A stretch of DNA of 42,804 nucleotides from DATDAW01 sp036524675 (GTDB lineage: Bacteria > Verrucomicrobiota > Verrucomicrobiia > Chthoniobacterales > DASVRZ01). The notes under the pieces are model-generated. The model ran no database searches. It saw only the letters and a list, made by a program, of their open reading frames with translations, and was not told the DNA's origin. Positions 33,626-42,733 of this stretch are shown here, one piece after another. The position numbers and the translations under genes are program-made. The stretch's first letter is position 1; each line of letters starts with the position of its first letter. The stretch covers positions 1-42,804 of the forward strand of contig DATDBU010000074.1 of the NCBI GenBank assembly GCA_036524675.1, read 5' to 3'.

Positions 33626-34819
33626 TTATCCCTTGCTCTTGCTGTAAACATCGAACACGACGGCTGCCAGCAGCACGAGACCTTTGATGACCTGCTGCCA
33701 GTCGATTCCTATGCCCATGATGGACATGCCGTTGTTCATGACGCCCATGATGAAGGCCCCAATCACGGCTCCCATTACCTTGCCGACCCCGCCCGAAGCC
33801 GACGCGCCACCGATGAAGACGGCGGCGATCACGTCGAGTTCGAATCCCACGCCGGCTTTCGGAGTTGCCGTGTTCAAACGGGCCACGAAAATCAACCCGC
33901 CAAGCGCGGCCAAAGCGCCCATGGTAACAAACGTGAGGAAGGTTAGCCGTTCGGTTTTGATGCCGGAAAGCCGGGCCGCCTTTTCATTGCCGCCAAGGGC
34001 GTAAATGCGCCGGCCAATGGTGGTCCGCATGGTTACGAACGTGAACAATGCAACCAGAATACCCAGGACGATCAGGACGTTGGGAATGCCCTTGTACGAG
34101 GCGAGCAGATAGCTCAGGTAGATGAATAGGCCCGCGATAAAGAGATTTTCCAGTAGGAAAAAGACAAATGAGCCGCCTTCGTAGCCGTGTTTTTCGCGAT
34201 TGATCCGGGTGCGCAGATTGCTGATGAAAATAAACAGTGCGACCGCGACTCCGATGATCATCGAAGTGGTGCGAAATCCGGTGGTGGCAAAAAAATCAGG
34301 AATGAACCCGGAGCTCAGGCTCTGGAACTGCTTGGTGAACGGCCCGATTGATGAACCTCCAAGAAGGGCCAACGTCAAACCTCGAAAGACCAGCATTCCC
34401 GCCAGCGTGACAATGAATGAAGGAATTTTCAGATAGGCGATCCAGTAGCCTTGCATGGCCCCGATAATCCCGCCCGCGATTAGACAGAGGACGGTTGCGA
34501 GGACGAAATTCATCTTATGTGTCACCATCAAAACAGCAGCCAGCGCACCGATGAAACCTGCGACAGATCCAACGGAAAGATCGATGTGCCCTGCGACGAT
34601 GACCAGCAGCATGCCCAGGGCCATGACGATGATATAGCTGTTCTGCAGGACGAGGTTGGTTAGATTCAACGGCTTGAACAACGTGCCGTTGGTGAGGATC
34701 TGGAATAGCACCATGATCACGATCAGCGCAATCATGAGGCCGTATTCCCGGAAACGGTTTTGTGCCGAGGAGGATTTTTCGGCTTTAACGGCTGGGGCGG
34801 TTGTGGCGGCTATGGACAT
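33626..34819 (-). CDS. gguB: sugar ABC transporter permease
   Basis: A 397-residue permease of the ribose/xylose-type (BPD_transp_2) family, here of the GguB/MmsB multiple-monosaccharide group. It has about ten membrane helices, including YIIVMALGMLLVIVAGHIDLSVGSVAGF, the conserved loop after helix 2, and TTIGRRIYALGGNEKAARLSGI, the EAA-like loop that contacts the ATPase. GFELDVIAAVFIGGASASGGVGKVMGAVIG is the family end motif. It forms the membrane channel with the ATPase encoded 9 nt upstream. The stop is followed by the decayed photolyase region. Confidence 0.92.
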   Translation of the reverse strand: MSIAATTAPAVKAEKSSSAQNRFREYGLMIALIVIMVLFQILTNGTLFKPLNLTNLVLQNSYIIVMALGMLLVIVAGHIDLSVGSVAGFIGALAAVLMVTHKMNFVLATVLCLIAGGIIGAMQGYWIAYLKIPSFIVTLAGMLVFRGLTLALLGGSSIGPFTKQFQSLSSGFIPDFFATTGFRTTSMIIGVAVALFIFISNLRTRINREKHGYEGGSFVFFLLENLFIAGLFIYLSYLLASYKGIPNVLIVLGILVALFTFVTMRTTIGRRIYALGGNEKAARLSGIKTERLTFLTFVTMGALAALGGLIFVARLNTATPKAGVGFELDVIAAVFIGGASASGGVGKVMGAVIGAFIMGVMNNGMSIMGIGIDWQQVIKGLVLLAAVVFDVYSKSKG

Positions 34820-34828
34820 GTTAGTGGG

Positions 34829-36358
34829 TTATTCTTTTGCGGCGTTGCGGATGATGGCGCGCATGATTTTTTCCTGGGAGGCTTCGCTTGCGGGCATTTC
34901 ATCGACGAATTTTCCCTCGTTCATCACATAAATCCGGTCGCTGATTCCCAGTAACTCGGGCATTTCGGAGGAAATAACGATGACGCCTTTGCCGCTGTCG
35001 GCCAGTTGGTTGATGATGGTATAGATCTCGAATTTTGCGCCAACGTCGATTCCTCGTGTGGGCTCATCGAGAATGAGGATTTCCGGGTTGGCAAAGAGCC
35101 ATTTGCTCAGCACGACTTTTTGCTGGTTGCCACCGCTGAGGTTGCCGGTGGTTTGATAGACATTTGAAGAGCGGATGTTTGTCAGTTTGCGGAAGTCATT
35201 GGCGACCGCGAACTCCTTCATATCGTCAATGACGCCGGCCTTGGCCACACCGGGGAGGTTTGCCAGAGTCGTGTTATGTTTGATGTGATCGATCAGGTTG
35301 AGGCCGTACGTCTTGCGGTCTTCGGTGACATACGCAATGCCGTGGTTCACCGCCTTGCCGATCGTGCTAACATCGACCTTTTTTCCGTGGAGGAAGATCT
35401 CGCCGCTGATTTTGCGCCCATAGGATCTGCCGAAAACACTCATGGCAAACTCGGTGCGCCCGGCTCCCATCAATCCGGCAATGCCGACAATCTCGCCCTT
35501 TTTCAGATTCAGATTGACGCCCTTGATCATCTGGCGGTCCGGATGAATGTGATGATGGACGACCCAATTTTTTACTTCCAGGATGGTGTCGCCGATCTTC
35601 GGCGTCCGCTTGGGATAACGGTCGACGAGATCACGTCCGACCATGCTCTTGATGATGCGATCCTCGCTGATCTCCTCGGTGTCGAGAGTCTCAATGGTCG
35701 CTCCGTCGCGAAGCACGGTGATTTGATCGGCAACCTTCTTAATCTCGTTCAGCTTGTGGGAAATGATGATGGAAGTGATGCCCTGTTTTTTAAATTCAAG
35801 CAGGAGATCAAGGAGGGCATTGCTATCGTTTTCATTCAAGCTCGCGGTGGGCTCGTCCAGGATGAGGAGTTTCACTTTCTTGGACAGCGCCTTGGCGATC
35901 TCGACGAGTTGCTGTTTGCCGGTGCCGATGTTAGTGATCAGGGTGTCGGGCGGTTCCTTGAGCCCCACCTTGGCGAGAAGCTCCCGAGCTTTTTTCTCAG
36001 CAGCGTGCCAGTCGATAATGCCGTAATTGGCCACTTCGTTGCCGAGAAAAAGATTTTCGGTAATGGACAGGAGCGGAACAAGGGCGAGCTCCTGATGGAT
36101 GATGATGATGCCAAGATGCTCGCTGTCGCGGATGTTGCGGAAACGCCGTTCCTCGCCCTGGTAAAATATCTGACCCTCATAGCTCCCGTGCCCGTACACG
36201 CCGCTGAGCACCTTCATCAGGGTGGATTTGCCGGCTCCGTTTTCGCCACACAAAGCGTGTATGTCACCTTCGCGGACGCTTAGATTGACGTTATTAAGCG
36301 CCTTAACACCCGGGAACGTCTTGGTGATTCCGCGCATTTCGAGGATGGTGTCTTTCAT
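34829..36358 (-). CDS. gguA: sugar ABC transporter ATP-binding protein
   Basis: A 509-residue double ABC ATPase of the GguA/MmsA group. The first cassette has Walker A GENGAGKSTLMKVLSG, a Q-loop before HQELALVP, the signature TGKQQLVEIAKALSKK and Walker B LLILDEPTASL. The second has Walker A-like GLMGAGRTEFAMSVFG (degenerate, as in this family), signature LSGGNQQKVVLSKWLF and Walker B ILILDEPTRGID. The length is typical (about 500). It powers uptake of monosaccharides through the permease downstream. The binding-protein gene lies 63 nt upstream, separated by a strong hairpin. Confidence 0.93.
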   Translation of the reverse strand: MKDTILEMRGITKTFPGVKALNNVNLSVREGDIHALCGENGAGKSTLMKVLSGVYGHGSYEGQIFYQGEERRFRNIRDSEHLGIIIIHQELALVPLLSITENLFLGNEVANYGIIDWHAAEKKARELLAKVGLKEPPDTLITNIGTGKQQLVEIAKALSKKVKLLILDEPTASLNENDSNALLDLLLEFKKQGITSIIISHKLNEIKKVADQITVLRDGATIETLDTEEISEDRIIKSMVGRDLVDRYPKRTPKIGDTILEVKNWVVHHHIHPDRQMIKGVNLNLKKGEIVGIAGLMGAGRTEFAMSVFGRSYGRKISGEIFLHGKKVDVSTIGKAVNHGIAYVTEDRKTYGLNLIDHIKHNTTLANLPGVAKAGVIDDMKEFAVANDFRKLTNIRSSNVYQTTGNLSGGNQQKVVLSKWLFANPEILILDEPTRGIDVGAKFEIYTIINQLADSGKGVIVISSEMPELLGISDRIYVMNEGKFVDEMPASEASQEKIMRAIIRNAAKE

Positions 36359-36371
36359 GAAGCGAAATTTT

Positions 36372-36408
36372 GGAGGAACCCCGCCCGAGCGACGGGCGGG
36401 ATTCCTCC
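36372..36408. promoter_or_regulatory. 16-bp intercistronic hairpin between chvE and gguA
   Basis: GGAGGAACCCCGCCCG (36372-36387) pairs with CGGGCGGGATTCCTCC (36393-36408) with one mismatch and a 5-nt loop AGCGA. It lies in the 63-nt gap after the binding-protein stop. No T-run follows. In binding-protein-dependent transporters such hairpins often stabilise the upstream message or partly stop transcription, giving more binding protein than ATPase. Confidence 0.7.
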
Positions 36409-36421
36409 TGGAATGGTGGAA

Positions 36422-37486
36422 TTACTTGATCTGATCTTCGGTGTAATAGCCCGTGGCAATCAGGGCTTCCTTGTAGTTGGATTTGTCCACCAACAGAGGC
36501 TTCAGCAGATAGGAAGGCACGACTTTAGCGCCGTTGTTATACGTTTTCGTGTCGTTAACCTCCGGTGTTCCTCCACTGACGAGGGCATCCACCATCGTTG
36601 CCCCCACTTTCGCTAGTTCACGCGTATCTTTAAAAATGGACGAGCGCTGTTCGCCGGCGATGATGGATTTGACAGAGGGAACCTCGCAGTCCTGGCCGGT
36701 GACGACCGGCATTGGCTGGTCCGCGCTGCCGTAGCCGACACCTTTGAGCGAGGAAAGGATGCCGATGCTCAGGCCATCATACGGTGAAAGAACAGCGTCG
36801 ATGCGTTTGTCCGTGTAGTTGGCAGAGAGCAGATTGTCCATGCGGGACTGCGCGACTGCGGGATCCCAGCGCAGTGTGCCCACTTTCTTCATGCCGATCT
36901 GGCCGCTTGGCACGGCGAGTTTCTTACTATCGATATAGGGCTGCAGCACGGACATGGCGCCGTCGTAGAAAAAGAACGCATTGTTGTCATCGGGCGATCC
37001 ACCAAAGAGTTCGATGTTGAACGGTCCCTTGCCGTCCTTAAGCCCAAGTTCGTTCACAATGGAGGTCGCCTGCAGCACGCCGACCTGGAAGTTATCAAAC
37101 GTGGCGTAGTAATCGACGTTCGGCGAGCCGCGAATCAATCGGTCGTAGGCGATGACCTTGACGCCGGCGTTGGCCGCTTTTTGCAAGGCATCGGAGAGGG
37201 TGGTGCCGTCGATGGCGGCGATCACAAGGACTTTGACACCCTTGGTGATCATGTTTTCGATTTGCGCCAGCTGATTGGGGATGTCGTCGTCGGCGTATTG
37301 CAGATCAACGTTGTAACCTTTTTCTTTGAGTGCCTTCACCATGTTGTCGCCGTCTGCTATCCAGCGGAGGGACGACTTGGTGGGCATGGAAACGCCGATG
37401 GTTCCTTTATCTGCGGCAAATGCTGGTTGGGTAAGCGACAACAGGCAGAGAGCCAGAGCCGCGAGAGCGGTTTGAATTAGTTTCAT
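36422..37486 (-). CDS. chvE: ChvE-type multiple-monosaccharide-binding protein
   Basis: A 354-residue periplasmic substrate-binding protein (Peripla_BP_4). The ATG at 37486 gives the signal peptide MKLIQTALAALALCLLSLT (cleaved near AFA); the frame is open 139 codons upstream, but that is not protein-like. Typical ChvE features are GVSMPTKSSLRWIADGDNM, VDLQYADDDIPNQLAQIENM, VIAAIDGTTLSDALQKA, YDRLIRGSPNVDYYATFDN, ELFGGSPDDNNAFFFYDGAM and VVTGQDCEVPSVKSI. Family members bind glucose, galactose, xylose or arabinose. It leads the operon for gguA and gguB. Confidence 0.93.
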   Translation of the reverse strand: MKLIQTALAALALCLLSLTQPAFAADKGTIGVSMPTKSSLRWIADGDNMVKALKEKGYNVDLQYADDDIPNQLAQIENMITKGVKVLVIAAIDGTTLSDALQKAANAGVKVIAYDRLIRGSPNVDYYATFDNFQVGVLQATSIVNELGLKDGKGPFNIELFGGSPDDNNAFFFYDGAMSVLQPYIDSKKLAVPSGQIGMKKVGTLRWDPAVAQSRMDNLLSANYTDKRIDAVLSPYDGLSIGILSSLKGVGYGSADQPMPVVTGQDCEVPSVKSIIAGEQRSSIFKDTRELAKVGATMVDALVSGGTPEVNDTKTYNNGAKVVPSYLLKPLLVDKSNYKEALIATGYYTEDQIK

Positions 37487-38044
37487 TGAGGGTCGTTCTT
37501 TTTGGCGGAGAGGAACGCGGGTCTGCGGGGAGAAGATTTTTTCCGCAAACGGGCGTGTTTGGAAGATTAATTTCAACAGGCCCCCTCCAGTCAAGAAGGC
37601 TTTCATACTGAATTTGCTAAATTTTTTCCAGAATCCCAATGGCCCCGATGGGCAGGTGCTTTGGGAGCGAATTTGCGGCGGGTGATTCGACCTCCGCAGT
37701 CTACCTCCGGACAGCCGCTTTGAGCCTTTGGACGATCCTGCGCCGGACGAGGACGAGGAGCGGGGTTCGAAGGGCACGGGGGCGTTAGCGCAATTGGGGC
37801 AGTGTGGAAAAAACGACAAACCTACGGTGTTGATGTATTGCGCCGGCTCCTCCGGCAATCTTTTATGCAGTTTTTCTTCATCCATCCTACTGCTGACTGA
37901 CATTCTCTGCCGTTTTTATCCGCAAACGTTCGCTCAGCCAGCCGCCGGCTTTCCGAAGGGGCGCCGCCAGTGCTGGTTTTCTCGGGTCCGCTCCTTTCAA
38001 GCCTGGCAAGTCATGATGGCAGTGGCCGCGGTCGGAGCAACGGG
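37487..38044. other. 558-nt gap upstream of chvE, no gene recognised
   Basis: Open frames on both strands here are not protein-like (low-complexity Ser/Arg/Pro stretches). The gap must hold the promoter of the chvE operon. A near-palindrome, CCCAATGG with CCGATGGG at about 37634-37652, is the only regulator-site-like sequence seen. I find no clear -10/-35 pair. Confidence 0.5.
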
Positions 38045-38584
38045 TTAAGCCTCAATTCGAACTTCGCCAGCGGGAACCGCCGTGACTCGCGGCCCGAAGC
38101 CCGTCAGGTTTGCGAGTGTAACGTTGTGATGAGCTGATATCTGTGCGGCGGACAGGACACCGTTGTCCATCGTGGAGTGCCCGTCTGCTATGAGGACCAC
38201 GTGATAACCCAGTGCCAAAGCTCGACGGACCGTTGTATCCACGCAGAACTCGCTCTGCAAGCCACAGATGATAAGTCTGGTGATTCCGCGTTCCTGCAAC
38301 ACCGAATGCAGTTCGGTCTGGTGGAACGAGTCAGTCGCTCTCTTGCGAATCCGAACGTCGCCAGGCAGCGTCGCAAGACCGTCGGCGAGGTGCCAGCCGT
38401 CGGTTCCAAATTGAAGCGGCCCATCGTCTTCCTCGTGCTGAATGAGGACCACCGGAGCGCCTGCAGTTCTAGCCTTCGCACTCACGTCATTGATTCTCTC
38501 GATGACTCGGTCGATGTCAGAGGCGGCATATTCACCTGTACAGAGACCGCGCTGGACATCGATGATTAGAAGTGCAGTCTTCAT
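38045..38584 (-). CDS. isochorismatase-like cysteine hydrolase
   Basis: A 179-residue enzyme of the isochorismatase/nicotinamidase superfamily. The catalytic triad residues are visible: Asp in ALLIIDVQRGLCTG (residue 9 region), Lys in VRIRKRATDSFHQTEL, and Cys in IICGLQSEFCVDTTVRRALALGY, with the cis-peptide position before. Superfamily members hydrolyse amides or vinyl ethers; the substrate is not clear here, and nicotinamidase is unlikely without its metal-site histidines. It is a single minus-strand gene with a long upstream gap that holds a decayed gene. Confidence 0.88.
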   Translation of the reverse strand: MKTALLIIDVQRGLCTGEYAASDIDRVIERINDVSAKARTAGAPVVLIQHEEDDGPLQFGTDGWHLADGLATLPGDVRIRKRATDSFHQTELHSVLQERGITRLIICGLQSEFCVDTTVRRALALGYHVVLIADGHSTMDNGVLSAAQISAHHNVTLANLTGFGPRVTAVPAGEVRIEA

Positions 38585-38790
38585 GGAGTGTGTTTACCCC
38601 ATAAAGCGGGCACAAAACATGACTGATTTTTTAGTTGGTTGTGTATTTCTGTTCCATCGGTCGCACGGTCACTTTGTAACTCATGTTCCCGGTTCATACC
38701 AATCTTCAATCGTCCCGCATACACGGTTTGGGCTTACGGGGTTTGCCCCGGGCCTCTCGCTCCTTCTGGGCTATCAATTGGCCAAATCGA
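38585..38790. other. gap with no recognised gene
   Basis: The stretch upstream of the hydrolase gene shows no convincing coding sequence. A small hairpin CGGGG-TTTG-CCCCG lies near 38738-38751. The promoter of the hydrolase is probably near its ATG, but I see no clear elements. Confidence 0.4.
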
Positions 38791-38885
38791 TCAGCGGAAA
38801 TTCCCGAAGAATAGCTTCACAGCTAGCGCCAGACATACCACGATAAAGATCGGACGGATCAGACCCAACGCCGCGCTTTGGAGAG
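38791..38885 (-). pseudogene. 3' remnant of a second TauE/SafE permease
   Basis: The minus strand reads LGLIRPIFIVVCLALAVKLF-FGNFR and stops. The intact permease at 28074 ends GLIRPIFIAVCLALTVKLLYDNFR. The DNA is alike over roughly 95 bases, ending with the same stop position. Upstream of the fragment (above about 38885) similarity ceases, so only the last helix remains. The 38886-39130 stretch beyond it contains nothing I recognise. Confidence 0.8.
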
Positions 38886-39130
38886 ACGCCGATATTTGAC
38901 TTGCTACACCGCAGTGAATTAGCGCAGTGCAGCAGGATGCTGTCCCCAAAAGTGCGTTTCCTGTCTAACGACGTCTACCGCTCTGGTTGTGATGTCCCTC
39001 CCTTGCTGGATGCGCGACCGGTGGCTATCGTCCCACTGGCAGGATCGCCGGTTCGGTCGGGGTACGAAATACCTGTTTTTGGCAAGGATCCAATTTTCAG
39101 GCGGTTGCCTGACCCAAGAGCGCCACGAGC

Positions 39131-41284
39131 TCATGGTGCGCGTCGCAAAACGGCCACCCGGGCGCTAAAATCGGCGATGCCGGGGCAGACCAGACTCCCG
39201 TCCGCCACTTGCACGGGATTGCCCAGCGCCCCTGCGATTCGCCACGATCCAGCTGGCAAGGGCGCATGGATTTGCGCCGGGCTGGATTCAAAGGCGTGGA
39301 CCACCACCAGGAGCCATTGTTGATCCGCTGCCTGGCGTACTACCGCTTGCCAGCCGCGCGGATGCCGCCAACTCGGTCCCCAGGCGCCCACCCTGCGGCT
39401 CGTGCCGTGCTTGATGATCGGCGCCGTCTGCCGATAAAGCCGTTCCGCCTGCCGTACCAGGTCCAGTTGCCGCGAATCGAGCCGGTCGATCTCTCCGGAA
39501 AGGCACATGCGGCCCAAAAACGTGGCGGCCAGGCTGTAAACCAAGCGTTGCTCGCTGTCGGCGCTATGCAGCACCGCCCAAATCTGCGATTGGCGCGGGA
39601 GTAGTAGAAGGTGCAGGTTCGCGGCGATGATTGGGATTTCAGGCAGTTCATGGGCGTCCGAAAACGAGGACATCGCTGTGCGTTCCAGCATGGACGGCTC
39701 AAGCCGGTGACCGCCCGACGCGCAGTTCTCGAGGACCAACCCAGGCAGGCGCCGGCGGATGAGATCAAAGAAACGATAAATGCCCTCGATCTGCTGGCGC
39801 AGCCCTTCGCCCAAACCGTCCGGATGATCGCTGCCCAGCCCCATGGTTTCGTTGTAGTCCACCTTGAGATATCCGAAATTTCCCCGTTCCAAAACATCGA
39901 TGACCCGTCTGGTAAGAAACGCGATTACTTCGGGATCGTTGAGATTCCAAAAACGGCGGCCGCGCACTGTCAGCGGGCGGCCGTCGCGTTGCAGGAGACG
40001 GTCCACAAGCGAAAACCCGGTGGAATCGCGACCGCAGGTCTCCATTTCGAACCAGAGACCTGGAATGAAACCCGCCTCGCGAATGGCTGCGGCGGTCCCT
40101 TCCAATCCGTGAGGAAACAATTCGGCGTTGGGAATCCAGTCGCCGTGGCCGTACTCCCAGCTAGCTCCACCTTGTTTATACCAGCCGGCATCAATCACCA
40201 GGTAACGCGCCTCGGAACCCTGGAGCCGCCGGGCGATGGCGGCGAGTCTGTCGTGCCGGGGATCACCCCACGTGGTGCACCATTCGTTGAAAATGATGGG
40301 CAGATCGTGCTCCACAGCCGGATGCCGATCCGCCGCGCGGTGCTGCACGGCGGTAAGCCGGTCGCACAACTCGTCGAGGCCGCCCTGAACGCAGGAAAGG
40401 GTGGCCGGAGGCGAGACAAGGGATTCCCCGGGCTGGAGGGTTTTCTTCCAATGCCCAAACTCACGATCCGCCAGACCGCCCGAGAGCCAAACGTCGTCAT
40501 GCTGTCGGGAAATCTCGATCTGCCACGAACCGGCCCAGGCCAGTTGAACGCCCCAGGTAACTCCGGCGGCCGTATCTTCGACCGCGGCAAAAGGGAACCA
40601 TTTGCGCACTGGCATGGAGCCGATTTGACCAAAACGCTCGCTGAACAAAGCCCCGCCCTGCCAGGAACGCTCCAGATGCAGTTCCTCAATAGAGCGGCTT
40701 TCGAGACGGCCCTCGGCGCTCCAGCCGGAACGGAACCGATGGACTATCAGCCGCCCGGAACTATCGGCGGAATCGAACGGACTGAGACCCCCCAGGGAAA
40801 AGCTGCTGAGCATTTCCAGGGTGACGGTCGCCTCGGAATCGTTATGGAACGCCGTGGAGATCCCGACCGCGGCGTCGCCTTCCCACCAAGCGGCCCGGTG
40901 CACGAGCCGGTATCCGCCTGGATGACGAAGGCTCGTGACGACCTCAGTGCGTTCCCCTTCGCGGATGACCTCCTGATCTCCGAAGACAAAACTTTCGACC
41001 GACGGAGAACTGCGCATCGTATGGCCCTGGGCAAAACCGGGAGAATACGCATCGCCCAGGATTTTCACCTGGGCCAGGGAATCAACCACGAAGGCCGGGG
41101 GATTGCCCGCGCCAGGCTGGGCGTCGATGTAGGGAAGCCCAGCCAGACCGTCGCGCCGGGGTTGAACCTTGTTGGCCAAAGCGGCGGGAATAATTTCAAA
41201 TCCCACACGCCCCGTCCCCGGATCGTGCGGATATCGCAGCAGAAGGTCGCTGCAGGGAAAGCTGGAAAGAATGGGAGGAAACAT
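39131..41284 (-). CDS. alpha-galactosidase (GH36)
   Basis: A 717-residue glycosidase. The N-terminal beta-sandwich covers about residues 1-300 (RLVHRAAWWEGDAAVGISTAFHNDS and similar). The catalytic barrel has VEHDLPIIFNEWCTTWGDP, YLVIDAGWYKQGG, GLWFEMETCG, GNFGYLKVDYNETMGLGSD with the nucleophile Asp in KVDYN, LVLENCASGGHRLEP, and MSSFSDAHELPEI with the acid/base Asp in FSDAHE. No signal peptide is visible. It releases alpha-galactose from oligosaccharides such as raffinose-type sugars or galactolipid parts (family knowledge). It could supply the ChvE transporter's metabolic route. Confidence 0.92.
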   Translation of the reverse strand: MFPPILSSFPCSDLLLRYPHDPGTGRVGFEIIPAALANKVQPRRDGLAGLPYIDAQPGAGNPPAFVVDSLAQVKILGDAYSPGFAQGHTMRSSPSVESFVFGDQEVIREGERTEVVTSLRHPGGYRLVHRAAWWEGDAAVGISTAFHNDSEATVTLEMLSSFSLGGLSPFDSADSSGRLIVHRFRSGWSAEGRLESRSIEELHLERSWQGGALFSERFGQIGSMPVRKWFPFAAVEDTAAGVTWGVQLAWAGSWQIEISRQHDDVWLSGGLADREFGHWKKTLQPGESLVSPPATLSCVQGGLDELCDRLTAVQHRAADRHPAVEHDLPIIFNEWCTTWGDPRHDRLAAIARRLQGSEARYLVIDAGWYKQGGASWEYGHGDWIPNAELFPHGLEGTAAAIREAGFIPGLWFEMETCGRDSTGFSLVDRLLQRDGRPLTVRGRRFWNLNDPEVIAFLTRRVIDVLERGNFGYLKVDYNETMGLGSDHPDGLGEGLRQQIEGIYRFFDLIRRRLPGLVLENCASGGHRLEPSMLERTAMSSFSDAHELPEIPIIAANLHLLLLPRQSQIWAVLHSADSEQRLVYSLAATFLGRMCLSGEIDRLDSRQLDLVRQAERLYRQTAPIIKHGTSRRVGAWGPSWRHPRGWQAVVRQAADQQWLLVVVHAFESSPAQIHAPLPAGSWRIAGALGNPVQVADGSLVCPGIADFSARVAVLRRAP

Positions 41285-41610
41285 TGGTCAGGCAACAGGA
41301 TCCGACTGAACGATAGCCTCCCGGCGGTTGCCGCGCGCCATCACGTGATAAAAAGCCCTGAAGTATTCAATTCTGATGCGGTGCGCCACGCCGTGATTGT
41401 CTCTGGCCGGTATTCGCAAAATCAAACAAATTTCCGTGGGTGATTGTTGCCTGACTCAGGCATGAGCCCTGGTTTTGGCCCTTATTTTCCAAAAATATCG
41501 GCGCTTCTCGACGTGCCGAAGTCAATGCAGCCTTTGCGATGAAAACTTCCTCAGCGCAAACGATCGAAAACAGCCCTAATCTTAGCGCCATTCAAACTGC
41601 CTGACCGGCG

Positions 41611-41695
41611 GCCTAACCCCGGTTATCTCCAGCCGGGCTTGTTCAACTACGAGTGTATTTCCCGGCTTCGCGGCAATACACCTTTATTGTTAGGC
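41611..41695. other. structured palindromic element, attC-like outline
   Basis: The ends are a perfect inverted repeat, GCCTAAC (41611-41617) and GTTAGGC (41689-41695), matching the RYYYAAC/GTTRRRY core boxes of integron attC sites. Inside are CCCGG/CCGGG (41618-41637) and GTGTATT/AATACAC (41653-41681) stems, plus a competing AGCCGGG/CCCGGCT pairing (41631-41667). No integrase or second site is present, so a terminator or regulatory fold is equally possible. The rest of 41285-41805 holds nothing else I recognise. Confidence 0.4.
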
Positions 41696-41805
41696 GACGG
41701 GCTGACCCCTTTATGGCTTCGTCGTTGTTAGCCGCGAGCAGCGTTTTCAAACAGCCGTGTGCTTGGGACCCGCGGACTCAGAAAATTTCAGGAAGAGTGA
41801 GGGCC

Positions 41806-42363
41806 TTAGCGCGACGGCGTATATTTGGTGATCTTCGATCCCTCCAGTCCGAGGCCGCCCATCAGGCCCTTTTCGTTGAAAAAGAATGTGTAGATGCCCT
41901 TTCTCACACTGGTCGTGCTGAGCGACACGGACGTGCCTTTGTCCACGACAACGATGCCCGGCGTAGTCCCCAGTTCCCAGCCACCCTCTCTAAACAGATG
42001 CGCGAGGGACTTCTTGTCCATGAAGAACATCGCATATCCGAACTTCTTAACGCCAGCTTCCAGGCCGTACGAGGCAGCTGTGGTGTTATAGTAGCCGAGT
42101 GTGCGGCCGCCTCTGAGGAGGGCGCCGTCCCCTCGGTGTGCCGTGATCACGAAACCTCCCTTAAGGATGCTTGGGAAAACGAGCACAGCATACGCCTGAT
42201 GGGCGAGGTTTTCAGCTGCGACATCTTGGGCGGCAAGCTGTCGCAACGCGACGCGCGCTTCGTGATCAATCTCGGCCGCGGACTTGGCGTTCGCAGCCGT
42301 GGGCAGGATGGTGGTGAGGCCGAGGCATAAGACCGCGGCAGTAAGAATAGCGGTGATTTTCAT
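41806..42363 (-). CDS. exported SYLF-domain lipid-binding protein
   Basis: A 185-residue protein with signal peptide MKITAILTAAVLCLGLTTIL, cleaved near AANA. The mature part is a SYLF/Ysc84 domain: AAENLAHQAYAVLVFPSILKGGFV, GDGALLRGGRTLGYYNTTAASYGL, AMFFMDKKSLAHLFREGGWELG, and GIYTFFFNEKGLMGGLGLEGSKITKY. The domain binds phospholipids, and many bacterial members are abundant envelope proteins of unclear role. It is a single gene on the minus strand. Confidence 0.92.
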   Translation of the reverse strand: MKITAILTAAVLCLGLTTILPTAANAKSAAEIDHEARVALRQLAAQDVAAENLAHQAYAVLVFPSILKGGFVITAHRGDGALLRGGRTLGYYNTTAASYGLEAGVKKFGYAMFFMDKKSLAHLFREGGWELGTTPGIVVVDKGTSVSLSTTSVRKGIYTFFFNEKGLMGGLGLEGSKITKYTPSR

Positions 42364-42733
42364 GGTGGGGGCAGTCTGATGTTCTGATTTGGGCCCGCGA
42401 GGCCGACCTCGGCGAGGCAGGCGTTATTTTTGTCGTAAATCGGCGGAGGATGCGCTCATCAACAGGCGCGGGAAATGAAAGTACTCGTGCAGGGTATCGA
42501 CGACCGAGTCGCGGTCTCGGTAAGCCTTGGCTGTGCATGGTGTACGTCCATCTGCGTGCCAGTAACTTCTCTGTAACTAACGTTTCCGCATCGTCTTCTG
42601 GACGTTCTGGCCTCCTCCGAACGTTTCCGTTGCGTCAGAATCTTGCCAATTCACATGGAACGGAACCTAACCCGGCAAAGCCGGAACCAAAAGGGGGATG
42701 AATTGCGGTGGGAAGGCGGGTAGAAAGGCAGGG
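42364..42733. other. 370-nt gap with several small inverted repeats
   Basis: No gene is recognised. Short perfect palindromes are ACCGAG/CTCGGT (42503-42521), TTCCGTT/AACGGAA (42626-42632 and about 42659-42665) and CCGGC-AAA-GCCGG near 42674-42686. The sequence is repeat-like and precedes an incomplete gene at the window edge. Confidence 0.45.

Noticed and set aside
35276..36283. A 335-codon open frame on the plus strand opposite gguA
   Set aside because: It is a shadow of the ATPase gene, which has both Walker and signature motifs.
37487..37903. A 139-codon in-frame extension upstream of chvE
   Set aside because: The signal peptide at 37486 marks the true start; the extension is low-complexity Ser/Arg/Pro sequence.
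39611..41443. A 610-codon open frame on the plus strand opposite the GH36 gene
   Set aside because: It mirrors the codon pattern of the minus-strand alpha-galactosidase, whose catalytic motifs are all intact; its own translation shows no domain.
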